Shown here piece after piece: positions 1 to 7,777 of a DNA stretch of 58,349 bases. How positions within the stretch are numbered: the first letter of the stretch is position 1; the number at the start of each line of letters is the position of its first letter. The notes beneath the pieces were generated by a model. It did not search any database. It was given only the letters and a program-made list of their open reading frames with translations, and had not been told where the DNA came from. Both the position numbers and the translations under genes were made by a program. Source of the stretch: a virus; the IMG/VR virus record IMGVR_UViG_3300009001_000013, positions 1-58,349 of that record; one strand, 5' to 3'.

Positions 1-180
1 CTCGTCGCTGTAGTTGTTGCCCATGCTCTGGTCACCAAAACGAACAAGAACTCCGTTCTCTTGACCGGGACCAATGGTGCTTACCACGGCAGCTTTCTTC
101 GTGCCATGGCCTCTGGTTAACTTCGGCTTGTTTACACCAGCGAATCCTAACCTCTTTGCTTTCTCTGCAGCCTTAGACAT
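1..180 (-). CDS. N-terminal part of a small basic head or scaffold-like protein (cut by window edge)
   Basis: The ATG lies at 178-180 and the frame stays open for 60 codons to the window edge, so only the N-terminus is visible. The start is rich in Lys/Ala/Arg and is followed by a Gly/Thr-rich stretch. No family was recognised. The gene reads leftward out of the window after portal and fibre genes. If the genome is circular it would lie just before the capsid gene at the right edge, where scaffold or head-assembly genes are usual; that role is inference from position. The start is supported by a TATATTTG box that ends four bases before the ATG. Confidence 0.6.
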   Translation of the reverse strand, partial: MSKAAEKAKRLGFAGVNKPKLTRGHGTKKAAVVSTIGPGQENGVLVRFGDQSMGNNYSDE

Positions 181-184
181 ACTA

Positions 185-192
185 CAAATATA
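185..192 (-). promoter_or_regulatory. TATATTTG (-7-type) promoter box, leaderless position
   Basis: On the minus strand the box TATATTTG is followed by TAGT and then the ATG of the gene at 180. It matches the Bacteroidota -7 consensus TAnnTTTG and would put the transcript start at or next to the start codon. No good TTG -33 box is visible at the usual distance. Confidence 0.45.
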
Positions 193-210
193 GCAACATG
201 TTGTGAATGT

Positions 211-504
211 TTATTTTACTGGTAGTTCAGAAGACCTGAGGCTAATATGAGTCTCGTGAATTCCGTACTCACCCTCCGGTATAACGTGAAGGCAAATAGC
301 TCCGTCAGGTTCAATGATGGTAATCTCATAACCCTCTGGACCCACATTCAATGTTTCGTATGTAGCATAGCTAACCCCGTCGATTAACTCGCACTCCTCA
401 AACTCAGATTCAGCTGTGCAGAAGGTTATGTACTGAGCTACTCTGTCATCATTCCAGACAATCGGAAGCTCAATGCTTTCGTCAACTTCGATATAATACG
501 TCAT
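211..504 (-). CDS. Small acidic protein, probably virion-associated, function unknown
   Basis: A 97-residue acidic protein with alternating hydrophobic and charged residues that suggest a beta-rich fold. There is no signal peptide or membrane segment, and no family was recognised. Its ATG overlaps the stop of the upstream 403-residue fibre gene by four bases (ATGA), so the two are translationally coupled. It may be a chaperone or accessory of that fibre, which is common for small genes placed directly after a fibre gene; this is inference from position only. Confidence 0.7.
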   Translation of the reverse strand: MTYYIEVDESIELPIVWNDDRVAQYITFCTAESEFEECELIDGVSYATYETLNVGPEGYEITIIEPDGAICLHVIPEGEYGIHETHISLRSSELPVK

Positions 505-1712
505 GATACTGAAACTAAAACCATATTCGACTGCTGACCTTCTACTGGGATTACTCTATTAATGGTAAGCCCATCAAACATGCTCAAATCCTCAATAGCC
601 GTTCTTGACGCGCCCTCTAATATTAGTTCGCCTTCAGTAATGTTTGCAGCAGTGTGTCCTGTTACGTATGTCTTACCGTCCTTGACAAATGCAGCCCCAT
701 AACCAGACCTAGCTCCAGCCCCGTAAACCTTAGTGAATCCAGTGTAAGTACCATCTCTATCCCACCCAGAAGTCTTTGAGCCAGTCTCATCCCACTGGAC
801 ATTGCTGTTGGCATATCCAGCTCTATACAGATATCCGTTATCGGTTACGATATGACCTGTATACCTCCCAAGACCAACAGAAACCACATCGTTCAATGTG
901 CCACCACCAGCAATTGTTGTAATTATTGGGGTCGTTGTCGAACCCGACTTGCCTAAGCTATTGCCATTGTTGTATCCCCAGACGTAAAGACTGCCATACC
1001 CATCACCCGCTGTTGCTTCAGTAATCGCTCCACCTCCGTCAAACCCAGCTGATATGTCTATTGCATTAGTCACGCCAGTAAGCTTTGTAAGTGTTGATGT
1101 GTTACCGCTAGTTGTTCCTTGTCCAGTTCGATAACTAGCGTTGCGACCAGCCACATAAACTTCTCCGCTATCATTCATAATGATGGTGAAGTTTTCTCCC
1201 CTTTCTACTCTAGTCCAGTTTGTTGCGGTCCCTACTTTAGTCCAGCTGGTTGTGTTCGTGTTGGTTCCATTTCCGGCCTGCTGATAGTAGTTATAACCCA
1301 AGTGATAATACTCCCCGTTTTTTATTGCGGCAAACTCAAACCTACCCCCAGCAATATCCTCCCAGTCAGTATCGGTACCAAATTGAGTCCACGTTGTTTG
1401 AGTTCCATAGCTGTTGTAGCTACCACTCCTGTTAAGCATCCACAACGTTCCGTCGCCTTTTAGGGCCCAAAAGTTAAAGTAGTAATTTGAAACCACCTTA
1501 TCAAAGGTGTGTGCGGTTGAACTTGTGAGTGAATACTGCTCTGGACCTAAGTCCGAATCAACGCCAACAAGGTTGTACACCCAAGTGTTTACAGCGTCCC
1601 CAAACATGTAGGTTCCAGCTCCTACGCTTCGGCCTCCAGCCGGAACGTCAAGACCTGATATAGAAGCTATGTTAGCCATTGATAATCCTGAGTATTCTGA
1701 AATGTCTGGCAT
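501..1712 (-). CDS. Putative receptor-binding or fibre protein with RCC1-like propeller repeats
   Basis: A 403-residue protein in the fibre cluster. The first about 25 residues have an ISxxSGLxxANIAxISG-like pattern seen at the N-terminus of phage tail fibre proteins. The rest contains repeated blocks of about 45-55 residues, each with a hydrophobic strand ending in L-W, Y-V-A-G or Y-V-W-G followed by N/G/S-rich loops, as in RCC1-type beta-propellers. Propellers of this kind bind proteins or glycans, so a role in host recognition at the tail tip is likely but inferred. It lies downstream of the other fibre genes and is coupled to the 97-residue gene by an ATGA overlap. The RCC1 call rests on repeat rhythm and the WG-type ends; a different propeller family is possible. 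Confidence 0.65.
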   Translation of the reverse strand: MPDISEYSGLSMANIASISGLDVPAGGRSVGAGTYMFGDAVNTWVYNLVGVDSDLGPEQYSLTSSTAHTFDKVVSNYYFNFWALKGDGTLWMLNRSGSYNSYGTQTTWTQFGTDTDWEDIAGGRFEFAAIKNGEYYHLGYNYYQQAGNGTNTNTTSWTKVGTATNWTRVERGENFTIIMNDSGEVYVAGRNASYRTGQGTTSGNTSTLTKLTGVTNAIDISAGFDGGGAITEATAGDGYGSLYVWGYNNGNSLGKSGSTTTPIITTIAGGGTLNDVVSVGLGRYTGHIVTDNGYLYRAGYANSNVQWDETGSKTSGWDRDGTYTGFTKVYGAGARSGYGAAFVKDGKTYVTGHTAANITEGELILEGASRTAIEDLSMFDGLTINRVIPVEGQQSNMVLVSVS

Positions 1713-1726
1713 GTCCGGTCATCAAA

Positions 1727-2767
1727 TTACGCAATCTTGACATACTCTGGAGATGGGTCAAACCAAATGATGTAGTGATTCACTGACGATATGACTACAG
1801 CATTTATAACATAACCCATGTGTCGTCTGTAAACACCCGAAGTAGTTGGTGGGGCTAGAGTTAAAACGCCAGCACTAGATGGGTCCAGATAAAGGGGGTC
1901 TCCATAACTACTGCTGAATGTTCCGTTCACAGCAGACTGAGGAATCGCAACCATACCTCGGACATAAAAATTTCTGCTTCCTTGACCCCCAGTTACTGTA
2001 ACAACTGTAATACCTGCAATTTGGTTTATGTTAGTAGACGAACTAGAAGCATCTAGCAAGTCTGGGGCTCCTGCCGATTGCATAGTGTGAACCTTGAAGG
2101 CTGTAACGTCGCCAGCCTTAGTAAAACCCATTAGGTCTCCTGCACTATTTCCAGATGCGCCCATGTACGGACCATTCTCTGAACCGTCATAAAACTCCCC
2201 GAACCTAACGTTTGCGTCTGGCTGATACTCTAGGTATCCCGTCACACCCAATTCCGTTCCGTCAAACCTAAGGTTTCCCTCACCGTTAATTGTATTGGCT
2301 GTACCCGAAGCCGTAAGGAGGAAGTTGTCCGTATTGTTGTTTATGGTGACACCCCCACTAGCGGAAGCCCACTCAAGGTTTACGTCTGAGCCGGAGACAG
2401 AGTTGACCTGCAGAACCTGATTAGCCGATGGCAGTCCTGCGGGGAAGAAAAGGTTCTGGTCTGCAGACGCAGACGAGTTTGCCATCAAGCAAACATAATC
2501 AGTACCTACAGCACCTGCGAACAGCTTAAGACACCCCTGCGCACCAGAAGTATCCTCAAGGATTTGCATGCCGCCAGAAAGAGAAGTTGTAGAGGCTCCG
2601 GCATCGCTTGAGAACATGCTAAAAACGTTGTCCCCTGACGAGTTTTGAAAGAAAAGCCCAGAGCTTCCTGACGCAAACGTAAAAATTCTGGTGCTGGACG
2701 TTGCGGTTAGGTTGGTTGTAGCTAGGTTACCGTCCTCTTCAGTAAGTATTTTTTTCCAAGTGGACAT
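1727..2767 (-). CDS. Tail fibre-like protein with W-K-K/R N-terminal anchor
   Basis: A 346-residue protein rich in Ser, Thr, Gly and Asn, typical of trimeric fibre shafts. It begins MSTWKKILTEEDG, closely similar to the start of the 424-residue protein at 3151-4425 (MADWKRVLLETD), so both probably dock on the same virion partner. The middle section carries loops such as NNNTDNFLLTASGT that are common in phage fibre modules. The C-terminal third is more hydrophobic and could be a binding head. No catalytic motif was seen. It sits in a minus-strand run of fibre genes. Confidence 0.7.
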   Translation of the reverse strand: MSTWKKILTEEDGNLATTNLTATSSTRIFTFASGSSGLFFQNSSGDNVFSMFSSDAGASTTSLSGGMQILEDTSGAQGCLKLFAGAVGTDYVCLMANSSASADQNLFFPAGLPSANQVLQVNSVSGSDVNLEWASASGGVTINNNTDNFLLTASGTANTINGEGNLRFDGTELGVTGYLEYQPDANVRFGEFYDGSENGPYMGASGNSAGDLMGFTKAGDVTAFKVHTMQSAGAPDLLDASSSSTNINQIAGITVVTVTGGQGSRNFYVRGMVAIPQSAVNGTFSSSYGDPLYLDPSSAGVLTLAPPTTSGVYRRHMGYVINAVVISSVNHYIIWFDPSPEYVKIA

Positions 2768-2776
2768 GGGCTGCTA

Positions 2777-2956
2777 TTATTTAGCAACCTCCATAGCCTC
2801 GGCTGGCTGCTTTTTCTGCTCTGCTTTTTGAAGCCGTTCGAATTCCTTATCGACCTTCTCTAATAGGGCGCTTACTATTTTAGCGTCAGCGGCCTTTATA
2901 GTTTGATTTTCTACTGATGTCTTTACGATGTAAAGTTCGTTAAGCTCTAATTTCAT
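2777..2956 (-). CDS. Small helical protein, 59 residues, function unknown
   Basis: The ORF starts MKLELNELYIV and ends with a charged tail rich in K, Q, E and A (KKQPAEAMEVAK). Heptad-like spacing of L, I and V suggests a coiled coil or helical hairpin. It fills the gap between two fibre genes, in the same orientation, with 9 bases to the next gene. A fibre chaperone or assembly helper is conceivable but unproven. Confidence 0.6.
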   Translation of the reverse strand: MKLELNELYIVKTSVENQTIKAADAKIVSALLEKVDKEFERLQKAEQKKQPAEAMEVAK

Positions 2957-2974
2957 TGTAATGATGTTTATGGT

Positions 2975-3148
2975 CTATTTGGACTTCAATTGATTTTGTA
3001 GCTTTTGCACTACGTCTGCCAACAAAAGTACATCCTTCCCGTCAAATTTGCAATCATGCAAAACCTTTAGGATGAATGTTAACTCTTGTTGGGTCAGGGT
3101 GTCAGTGGTAACCCCACCGACATCCCTGCCCTTACCAAGAATAGGCAT
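2975..3148 (-). CDS. Small protein, 57 residues, function unknown
   Basis: The ORF begins MPILGKGRDVGG and continues into a helical region with the hydrophobic run VLLLADVVQKL. It starts two bases beyond the stop of the 424-residue fibre gene and is followed 18 bases later by the 59-residue gene. Tight packing and orientation support a real gene. The Gly-rich start followed by two helices resembles the small proteins often found beside fibre genes, but no family was recognised. Confidence 0.6.
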   Translation of the reverse strand: MPILGKGRDVGGVTTDTLTQQELTFILKVLHDCKFDGKDVLLLADVVQKLQNQLKSK

Positions 3149-3150
3149 TA

Positions 3151-4425
3151 TTAATCGATATACAAGTACAGGCCTTTAGTTCCTGAACCGCCGGTATTGT
3201 AGAAAAGCGCACCAGTAGGCATGATAGCAGATGTTGGGTCAGCAGTCCCTTTAGTCAATGCCGCTACACCCATGCTCGGGTATGAAGCAGCAGCACCGTC
3301 ATCCTTAAACTCCCATCCAGCAACTCCTGCGCTGCTGTCCTTCCAGAGGAAGTTCGCTCTGTTGGCTGCGGTGGACGTAGTGTCCACAATAAGACCAGAT
3401 GAAGTGGCGTTGGCAGCCGATTGAGCACCATCCGCTACCAAGATTGTCTTGTCTTCAACAGTCAAAGTCTGAACATCAACTGAAGACGTTGCTCCGTTTA
3501 CAACAAGGTCACCATAAATCGTAACTACTGGGTCACCGTTATTGGTTGTTGCTGCAGCAATCTTCATTACGTCTACAGCAGCGTTCGCAGTATAACCAGA
3601 TGACGCTCCGGGATTTGATGCTTTGAAGAAGATGTCACCACCAACCCCAGTACCCGTACTAAGACCTGACGTGAATGTGAGGTCGCCACCACTCAAGTCA
3701 GTATCTCCAGAAGTAGCAGCATTGACACCACTCATGGATATCATAGCAAGCAAGTTCTGGTCTAAGTCCAGCGTTGGGACTGTGGTACTTCCGTCACTGG
3801 TGATGTTGTCTCCGCCAATAACGGACGTAACCGTACCAATATTGCTCGTGTATCCAAGGCCGGTGACGAAATCATAAATCTGGTCACCTGTAGCAAGAGC
3901 AGTTCCATTGTTTGCCACCGCACCCGTTACGATTGTCAGCGCTGGGGTTGACGTGCCGTCAGCAACAGTTAGCTGGTTAGTCGATGCTGAAGAAACTTCA
4001 GTGACAGTACCTGTGTTCGTTGTGTACCCAAATCCAGTAACGAATGTGTGAATCTGGTCAGCCGTAGCAAGTGCCGTACCTCCATCTGCAATAGCCGCTG
4101 TCTTAGCTCTTACCGCTCCAGTTCCGTTTGATGCAGACAGCTCGATAGTTACACCATCAACAGTAACTTCAATTTCGTTCGGGTTAGCCGTAATACCATC
4201 ACCGCCAATTACATTCAGCGTGGGGTTTACTGTAGATGTTCCGGTTTGGGTCATACCCGCTCCAGCAGTAACTGACGTTACAGTACCCTCGGTGCTGCTT
4301 AAGCCACTAATCGCTGTCTGAATCGCGTCATAAACCGCGTCCTCTGAGGGAACTGTGGTGGTTACGCCATTCGTTACGGTTTGTGTAATGTCAGTCTCAA
4401 GTAAGACTCTTTTCCAATCTGCCAT
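3151..4425 (-). CDS. Tail fibre-like protein with internal repeats
   Basis: A 424-residue Ser/Thr/Gly/Ala-rich protein with the N-terminal anchor MADWKRVLLETD. A block of about 30 residues is repeated at roughly 115-144 and 173-202 (NGTALATGDQIYDFVTGLGY in one copy, GGTALATADQIHTFVTGFGY in the other). A weaker copy lies at 26-52. Such repeats are typical of fibre shafts that lengthen or shorten by repeat recombination. The C-terminal part has hydrophobic strands and ends GLYLYID, a common ending of phage fibre modules. It probably forms a trimeric fibre; its receptor is unknown. Confidence 0.7.
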   Translation of the reverse strand: MADWKRVLLETDITQTVTNGVTTTVPSEDAVYDAIQTAISGLSSTEGTVTSVTAGAGMTQTGTSTVNPTLNVIGGDGITANPNEIEVTVDGVTIELSASNGTGAVRAKTAAIADGGTALATADQIHTFVTGFGYTTNTGTVTEVSSASTNQLTVADGTSTPALTIVTGAVANNGTALATGDQIYDFVTGLGYTSNIGTVTSVIGGDNITSDGSTTVPTLDLDQNLLAMISMSGVNAATSGDTDLSGGDLTFTSGLSTGTGVGGDIFFKASNPGASSGYTANAAVDVMKIAAATTNNGDPVVTIYGDLVVNGATSSVDVQTLTVEDKTILVADGAQSAANATSSGLIVDTTSTAANRANFLWKDSSAGVAGWEFKDDGAAASYPSMGVAALTKGTADPTSAIMPTGALFYNTGGSGTKGLYLYID

Positions 4426-4464
4426 GATTTTTTGCTTAGAATTTCGTTGCTAAGATACAGAGTT

Positions 4465-4998
4465 TCAGGTTACCCCAAAATAAATATTATCATCTTCGTC
4501 GGCATACATGCCCCCCGCAAAAGCAGCTGGTGGACTAGCTACAGGGAATCGTTTAAACTCTACGACACCATCGAGGTTAACGTGACCGGTACCATTTGGT
4601 GTAAAGATAATATCCTGATTACTCGTAGAGACGATAGACTGTCCGTTGACATCTAGGTCGCCCCCTAACTGAGGAGTCGTGTCTTCAACTACGTTTTCTA
4701 ATCCGGAACCGCTACCACCTACCGCAGTCCAGTTGCTTGTATTTTGCCAATCACTATCATCTACTAACTGATACTTGTCTTCAAGCCCAACAACAGATTG
4801 ACGCGGACCATCGTATACGTACAACGTATCGTCGTTACACATATAAGCCAAGTATGGAGATGAGCGATTCGCCTCAGACAGACTATTCCTTTCGGATACG
4901 GTATTGAATATACCAATACCCCTAGTCTGCTGGAGAGCTAACTCAAGCAGCTTTGCTGAATCTGATGAATGCGATAAGGGGCCGTTAAACTCTGGCAT
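4465..4998 (-). CDS. Fibre or tail-tip protein with YVYDG-type module
   Basis: A 177-residue protein. Near residues 30-75 it has the pattern SVSERNSLSEAN...YLAYMCNDDTLYVYDG, a small domain often seen in phage fibre proteins that tethers a fibre to its base. After it comes a Gly/Ser-rich linker and a beta-rich C-terminus with the DIIFTPNGTGHVNLDG pattern common in fibre proteins. It starts one base after the stop of the 779-residue protein, so the two belong to the same transcript. The exact structural position is unknown. Confidence 0.65.
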   Translation of the reverse strand: MPEFNGPLSHSSDSAKLLELALQQTRGIGIFNTVSERNSLSEANRSSPYLAYMCNDDTLYVYDGPRQSVVGLEDKYQLVDDSDWQNTSNWTAVGGSGSGLENVVEDTTPQLGGDLDVNGQSIVSTSNQDIIFTPNGTGHVNLDGVVEFKRFPVASPPAAFAGGMYADEDDNIYFGVT

Positions 4999-4999
4999 A

Positions 5000-7339
5000 T
5001 CAAGACTCCGTATTTCTTAGTAAGTAATAAGTACCTCTGAGGCCAACGTTGGCTAATGCAGTGTACAACCTCAATACATGAAATGGAATTTTATTGCTCG
5101 CAGTTCCAAATTGAATCTGCAAGTCCAGCCCTTCTTTTAGGAGCCAGAAATCGCCTGTAGTCTGTGGTGGTTCTTCTATTCGTTGCGTGTAGTTGTTTCC
5201 CCCAAAGTCCTCAAAGAAGTCTTGGTTTAAGTTTCCACCTCCAGTCAAATCCTGATAGCCACCACTACCGTCAGAGAAATAGTATGAAGGGACAAACACA
5301 TATACGTAGTCGTTGACAGCTTGAGTATTTGGGACAAGCATAGAGACGCTGAGCTGAGATGTATTAGCATCTGCCAAATCTCCCGTAGACGTTATGTTTT
5401 CAGGGTAACTAGAGATTCCGTTGTTGGAAGTAACCCCATCGTACATATTCTGAAAGTCCGAGTCGCTGCTAGATGCAGTTAAAGCTGTTGAGCTCATAAT
5501 CATCTTAACAGGAACTCGGTTCACCGTATATGAGGCTGTCTCAAAGTCGCAGTGTGTAGAGCTTAGCGTAGAGTATGGTCTGACATTGTCCCACACTTTA
5601 ACCTTGTACGTATTCGAATCCCCAATGGCAACGTTGCCGTCGTCAATGTTGATTGTGAATAAACCTGTCCTCCCGTTAGAATCAAGAGACTCTGATGAGA
5701 TGTCCGTAACGCTACCGACAAGAGAATCATTCTCATCAAGAACTGCGTAGCTATCAAGCCCTACTCCGGATGTCTCCACCTCTACCTTGAACTTCAGGTT
5801 GCTCTCTCCATTGTATAGCTGCCTGTTAGAATCCGTCTCATCACTAGATACCGTAGCTGTTGCGTTTGTGGCTCGCTGCAAGCTGATACCGTTACTATTG
5901 CTTACGTTAAGAAGCCTAGGGGGAGTGTATGATGGATTGTACGTCACCTCAGAACTGAACACCTCACCCTGTCCATTATCAGGTTCTTCAGCGCTCACCT
6001 TCCAAGTGATATGCTCGTTAGTTGGGTTCTCCGTAGCAAAGGCAAAACTGTACAGCTCACTGTGAGTATAGCTTGCGCTTGAGCCCGTGACGCCTGTCTC
6101 TGTATGAATAAGGCTAAACGAGCCAGTACCAATCTTCTTGTAAAACTTGAACGTAATAGTCGAGCCCTGAGATGTGTTAGGGTTTGTGACGGATGCTGTA
6201 ACCTGAGCTGTCGCATCGGTAATGGCGGTATCGCTGTAACCGACGTTGCTTGGGTTCAGGGAGATTGATGGAGCTTGAATTGTGCCAAGCTGGACCAATG
6301 CCTCTCTAATGATATCTAACGCTGTCTTTGTCCCATCCCCAACTACAATGGTGTCATTGTGTGAGAACTTGCCGAAGTTACCCCCGTCTGGAAGGAACAC
6401 GCTAATGGCCGTGTCAAGCGTCTCGTCACCGATGTCAGTAAATGATAACGCTCCACTACCGTCAGTCGTCAGGGCTTGGCCTGACGTTCCGTCTGCTGTT
6501 GGCAGGGTATAAGCTGACTCAGCTGTGTTTGTGCTAGAGCCTATGAAAAATTTACCCTCAGGAAGATTTGGGACGTCGTTGCTACGACCGCTACCATAAA
6601 CCATTCCACTACCACTGGTCTCATGAGACTTGAGTACAACACCAAGGTTCTGAATAAGATTCGTTCCAGTGGGCTTCACGTTTGTGTATCCGCCAGTCTC
6701 TCCTACGTAAACGACATCACCTGCCGCAAATGCAGACGTATCTACATTCTTAATCAACCCAACTACTAGTGCCTCGCCCTCTGCTTCATCAGCGAGGGTT
6801 TCATTGAGCACAAAGGTGGCTGGCATTGCAGAGGTGGTGTCTGCTCTTGCTGCAATAACGTAAGCGAGCTGACCTGATGGGTTGGCTTCAGTAACGGCGT
6901 GAACCGGGGTACCCTTTACGAGCTCTCCTCCAGACACATTCTTAACGGTCTGAGTTACGTTGTTAGCGTCTGACGCTACGTCAGCATTGACCCAGTTAGT
7001 ACCATCGTACTGAAGCACCTGTCCGCTCGTCTCTGAAGTGAGGGATACGTCGGGTATCTCCCCTAAGGCTTCTACAGTTCCTGCCGGACCCTGCTCACCC
7101 TGTGGACCTTGCGCTCCATCGGCTCCATCGGCACCAGCCAGACCCTGCGGCCCCTGCGGACCCGTAGCCCCAGCCGGACCAGCACCAATAGCACCAGACA
7201 CAGAGATATTATTGGTCACCGTCGGAGTGACCGAAACGAACTTAGTTGTCGAGCCAGTCTTTACGATAGTAACTGAAATCACATCCCCTGCGACACTAGA
7301 TACCTTCAGTACGTTTGGTTGGTCTACGCTTACTGGCAT
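5000..7339 (-). CDS. Large tail fibre protein with collagen-like GXY section
   Basis: A 779-residue protein. Residues 1-50 are beta-rich, residues 54-87 form eleven uninterrupted Gly-X-Y triplets (for example GPQGPQGLAGADGADG), and then comes a module with SGQVLQYDGTNWVNAD, a very common phage fibre adapter. The remaining 650 residues are beta-rich, with Ig-like stretches near 350-570 and a C-terminal head. Collagen-like triplets trimerise fibres, so this is probably the longest adhesin of the particle. The stop lies two bases before the 177-residue gene. The receptor is unknown. Confidence 0.75.
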   Translation of the reverse strand: MPVSVDQPNVLKVSSVAGDVISVTIVKTGSTTKFVSVTPTVTNNISVSGAIGAGPAGATGPQGPQGLAGADGADGAQGPQGEQGPAGTVEALGEIPDVSLTSETSGQVLQYDGTNWVNADVASDANNVTQTVKNVSGGELVKGTPVHAVTEANPSGQLAYVIAARADTTSAMPATFVLNETLADEAEGEALVVGLIKNVDTSAFAAGDVVYVGETGGYTNVKPTGTNLIQNLGVVLKSHETSGSGMVYGSGRSNDVPNLPEGKFFIGSSTNTAESAYTLPTADGTSGQALTTDGSGALSFTDIGDETLDTAISVFLPDGGNFGKFSHNDTIVVGDGTKTALDIIREALVQLGTIQAPSISLNPSNVGYSDTAITDATAQVTASVTNPNTSQGSTITFKFYKKIGTGSFSLIHTETGVTGSSASYTHSELYSFAFATENPTNEHITWKVSAEEPDNGQGEVFSSEVTYNPSYTPPRLLNVSNSNGISLQRATNATATVSSDETDSNRQLYNGESNLKFKVEVETSGVGLDSYAVLDENDSLVGSVTDISSESLDSNGRTGLFTINIDDGNVAIGDSNTYKVKVWDNVRPYSTLSSTHCDFETASYTVNRVPVKMIMSSTALTASSSDSDFQNMYDGVTSNNGISSYPENITSTGDLADANTSQLSVSMLVPNTQAVNDYVYVFVPSYYFSDGSGGYQDLTGGGNLNQDFFEDFGGNNYTQRIEEPPQTTGDFWLLKEGLDLQIQFGTASNKIPFHVLRLYTALANVGLRGTYYLLRNTES

Positions 7340-7348
7340 GGCAAATCG

Positions 7349-7777
7349 TTAGGCAGTTACAGATACATCCTCGTTAACTTTTAACGTGCCATAAATTAAA
7401 GTAGCAACAGTGGGAGTGGCGAGGGGGCTGCCCTCACTATCGTTCACCACCTTTTGCTCCACGTCGTATGCATAGAGTCCTGATGGCATTGTCTTCATAG
7501 TGGCGGCTGACACCGTCAAGTCAATGTACCCGGCAGTAGCGTCATCACTATCTGCTGTAACCTCCGCCTTGAACTCAGCGGAAGATTCATTTAACACAAG
7601 GTTTCCCGTATCGGTTTCTCGAACCTCAAACAGAAACACATCTGCTTCCTGAAATGCGGCAACAGGTGGAGTGTCTGCCGTAGTCAGGGTCAGCCGCAGC
7701 GAAAAGGTGTCACCCTTTCTACAGATAACATCAACGCGCTGAGCTGTATCTAGATTGATTTGTGTTGCTTTAGCCAT
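7349..7777 (-). CDS. Virion beta-sandwich protein, BppU-N-like
   Basis: A 142-residue protein whose start pattern (INLDTAQRVDVICRKGDTF) resembles the N-terminal domain of phage upper-baseplate (BppU) proteins, which attach receptor-binding proteins. It is predicted to be all beta and has no cysteine motif or membrane segment. It overlaps the portal gene end by eight bases and precedes the collagen-like fibre by nine bases, so it is expected to link fibres to the tail or head vertex. The BppU likeness is from memory of the motif and is moderate. Confidence 0.6.
   Translation of the reverse strand: MAKATQINLDTAQRVDVICRKGDTFSLRLTLTTADTPPVAAFQEADVFLFEVRETDTGNLVLNESSAEFKAEVTADSDDATAGYIDLTVSAATMKTMPSGLYAYDVEQKVVNDSEGSPLATPTVATLIYGTLKVNEDVSVTA

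Noticed and set aside
1119-1463. A plus-strand ORF inside the RCC1-like fibre gene
   Set aside because: It lies opposite a coding region with clear repeats, has no leader and is rich in Ser/Pro/Cys as expected for an antisense shadow.
7080-7190. Short tandem DNA repeats in the large fibre gene as a repeat array or CRISPR
   Set aside because: They encode Gly-X-Y triplets of a collagen-like section; there are no conserved repeats with unique spacers.
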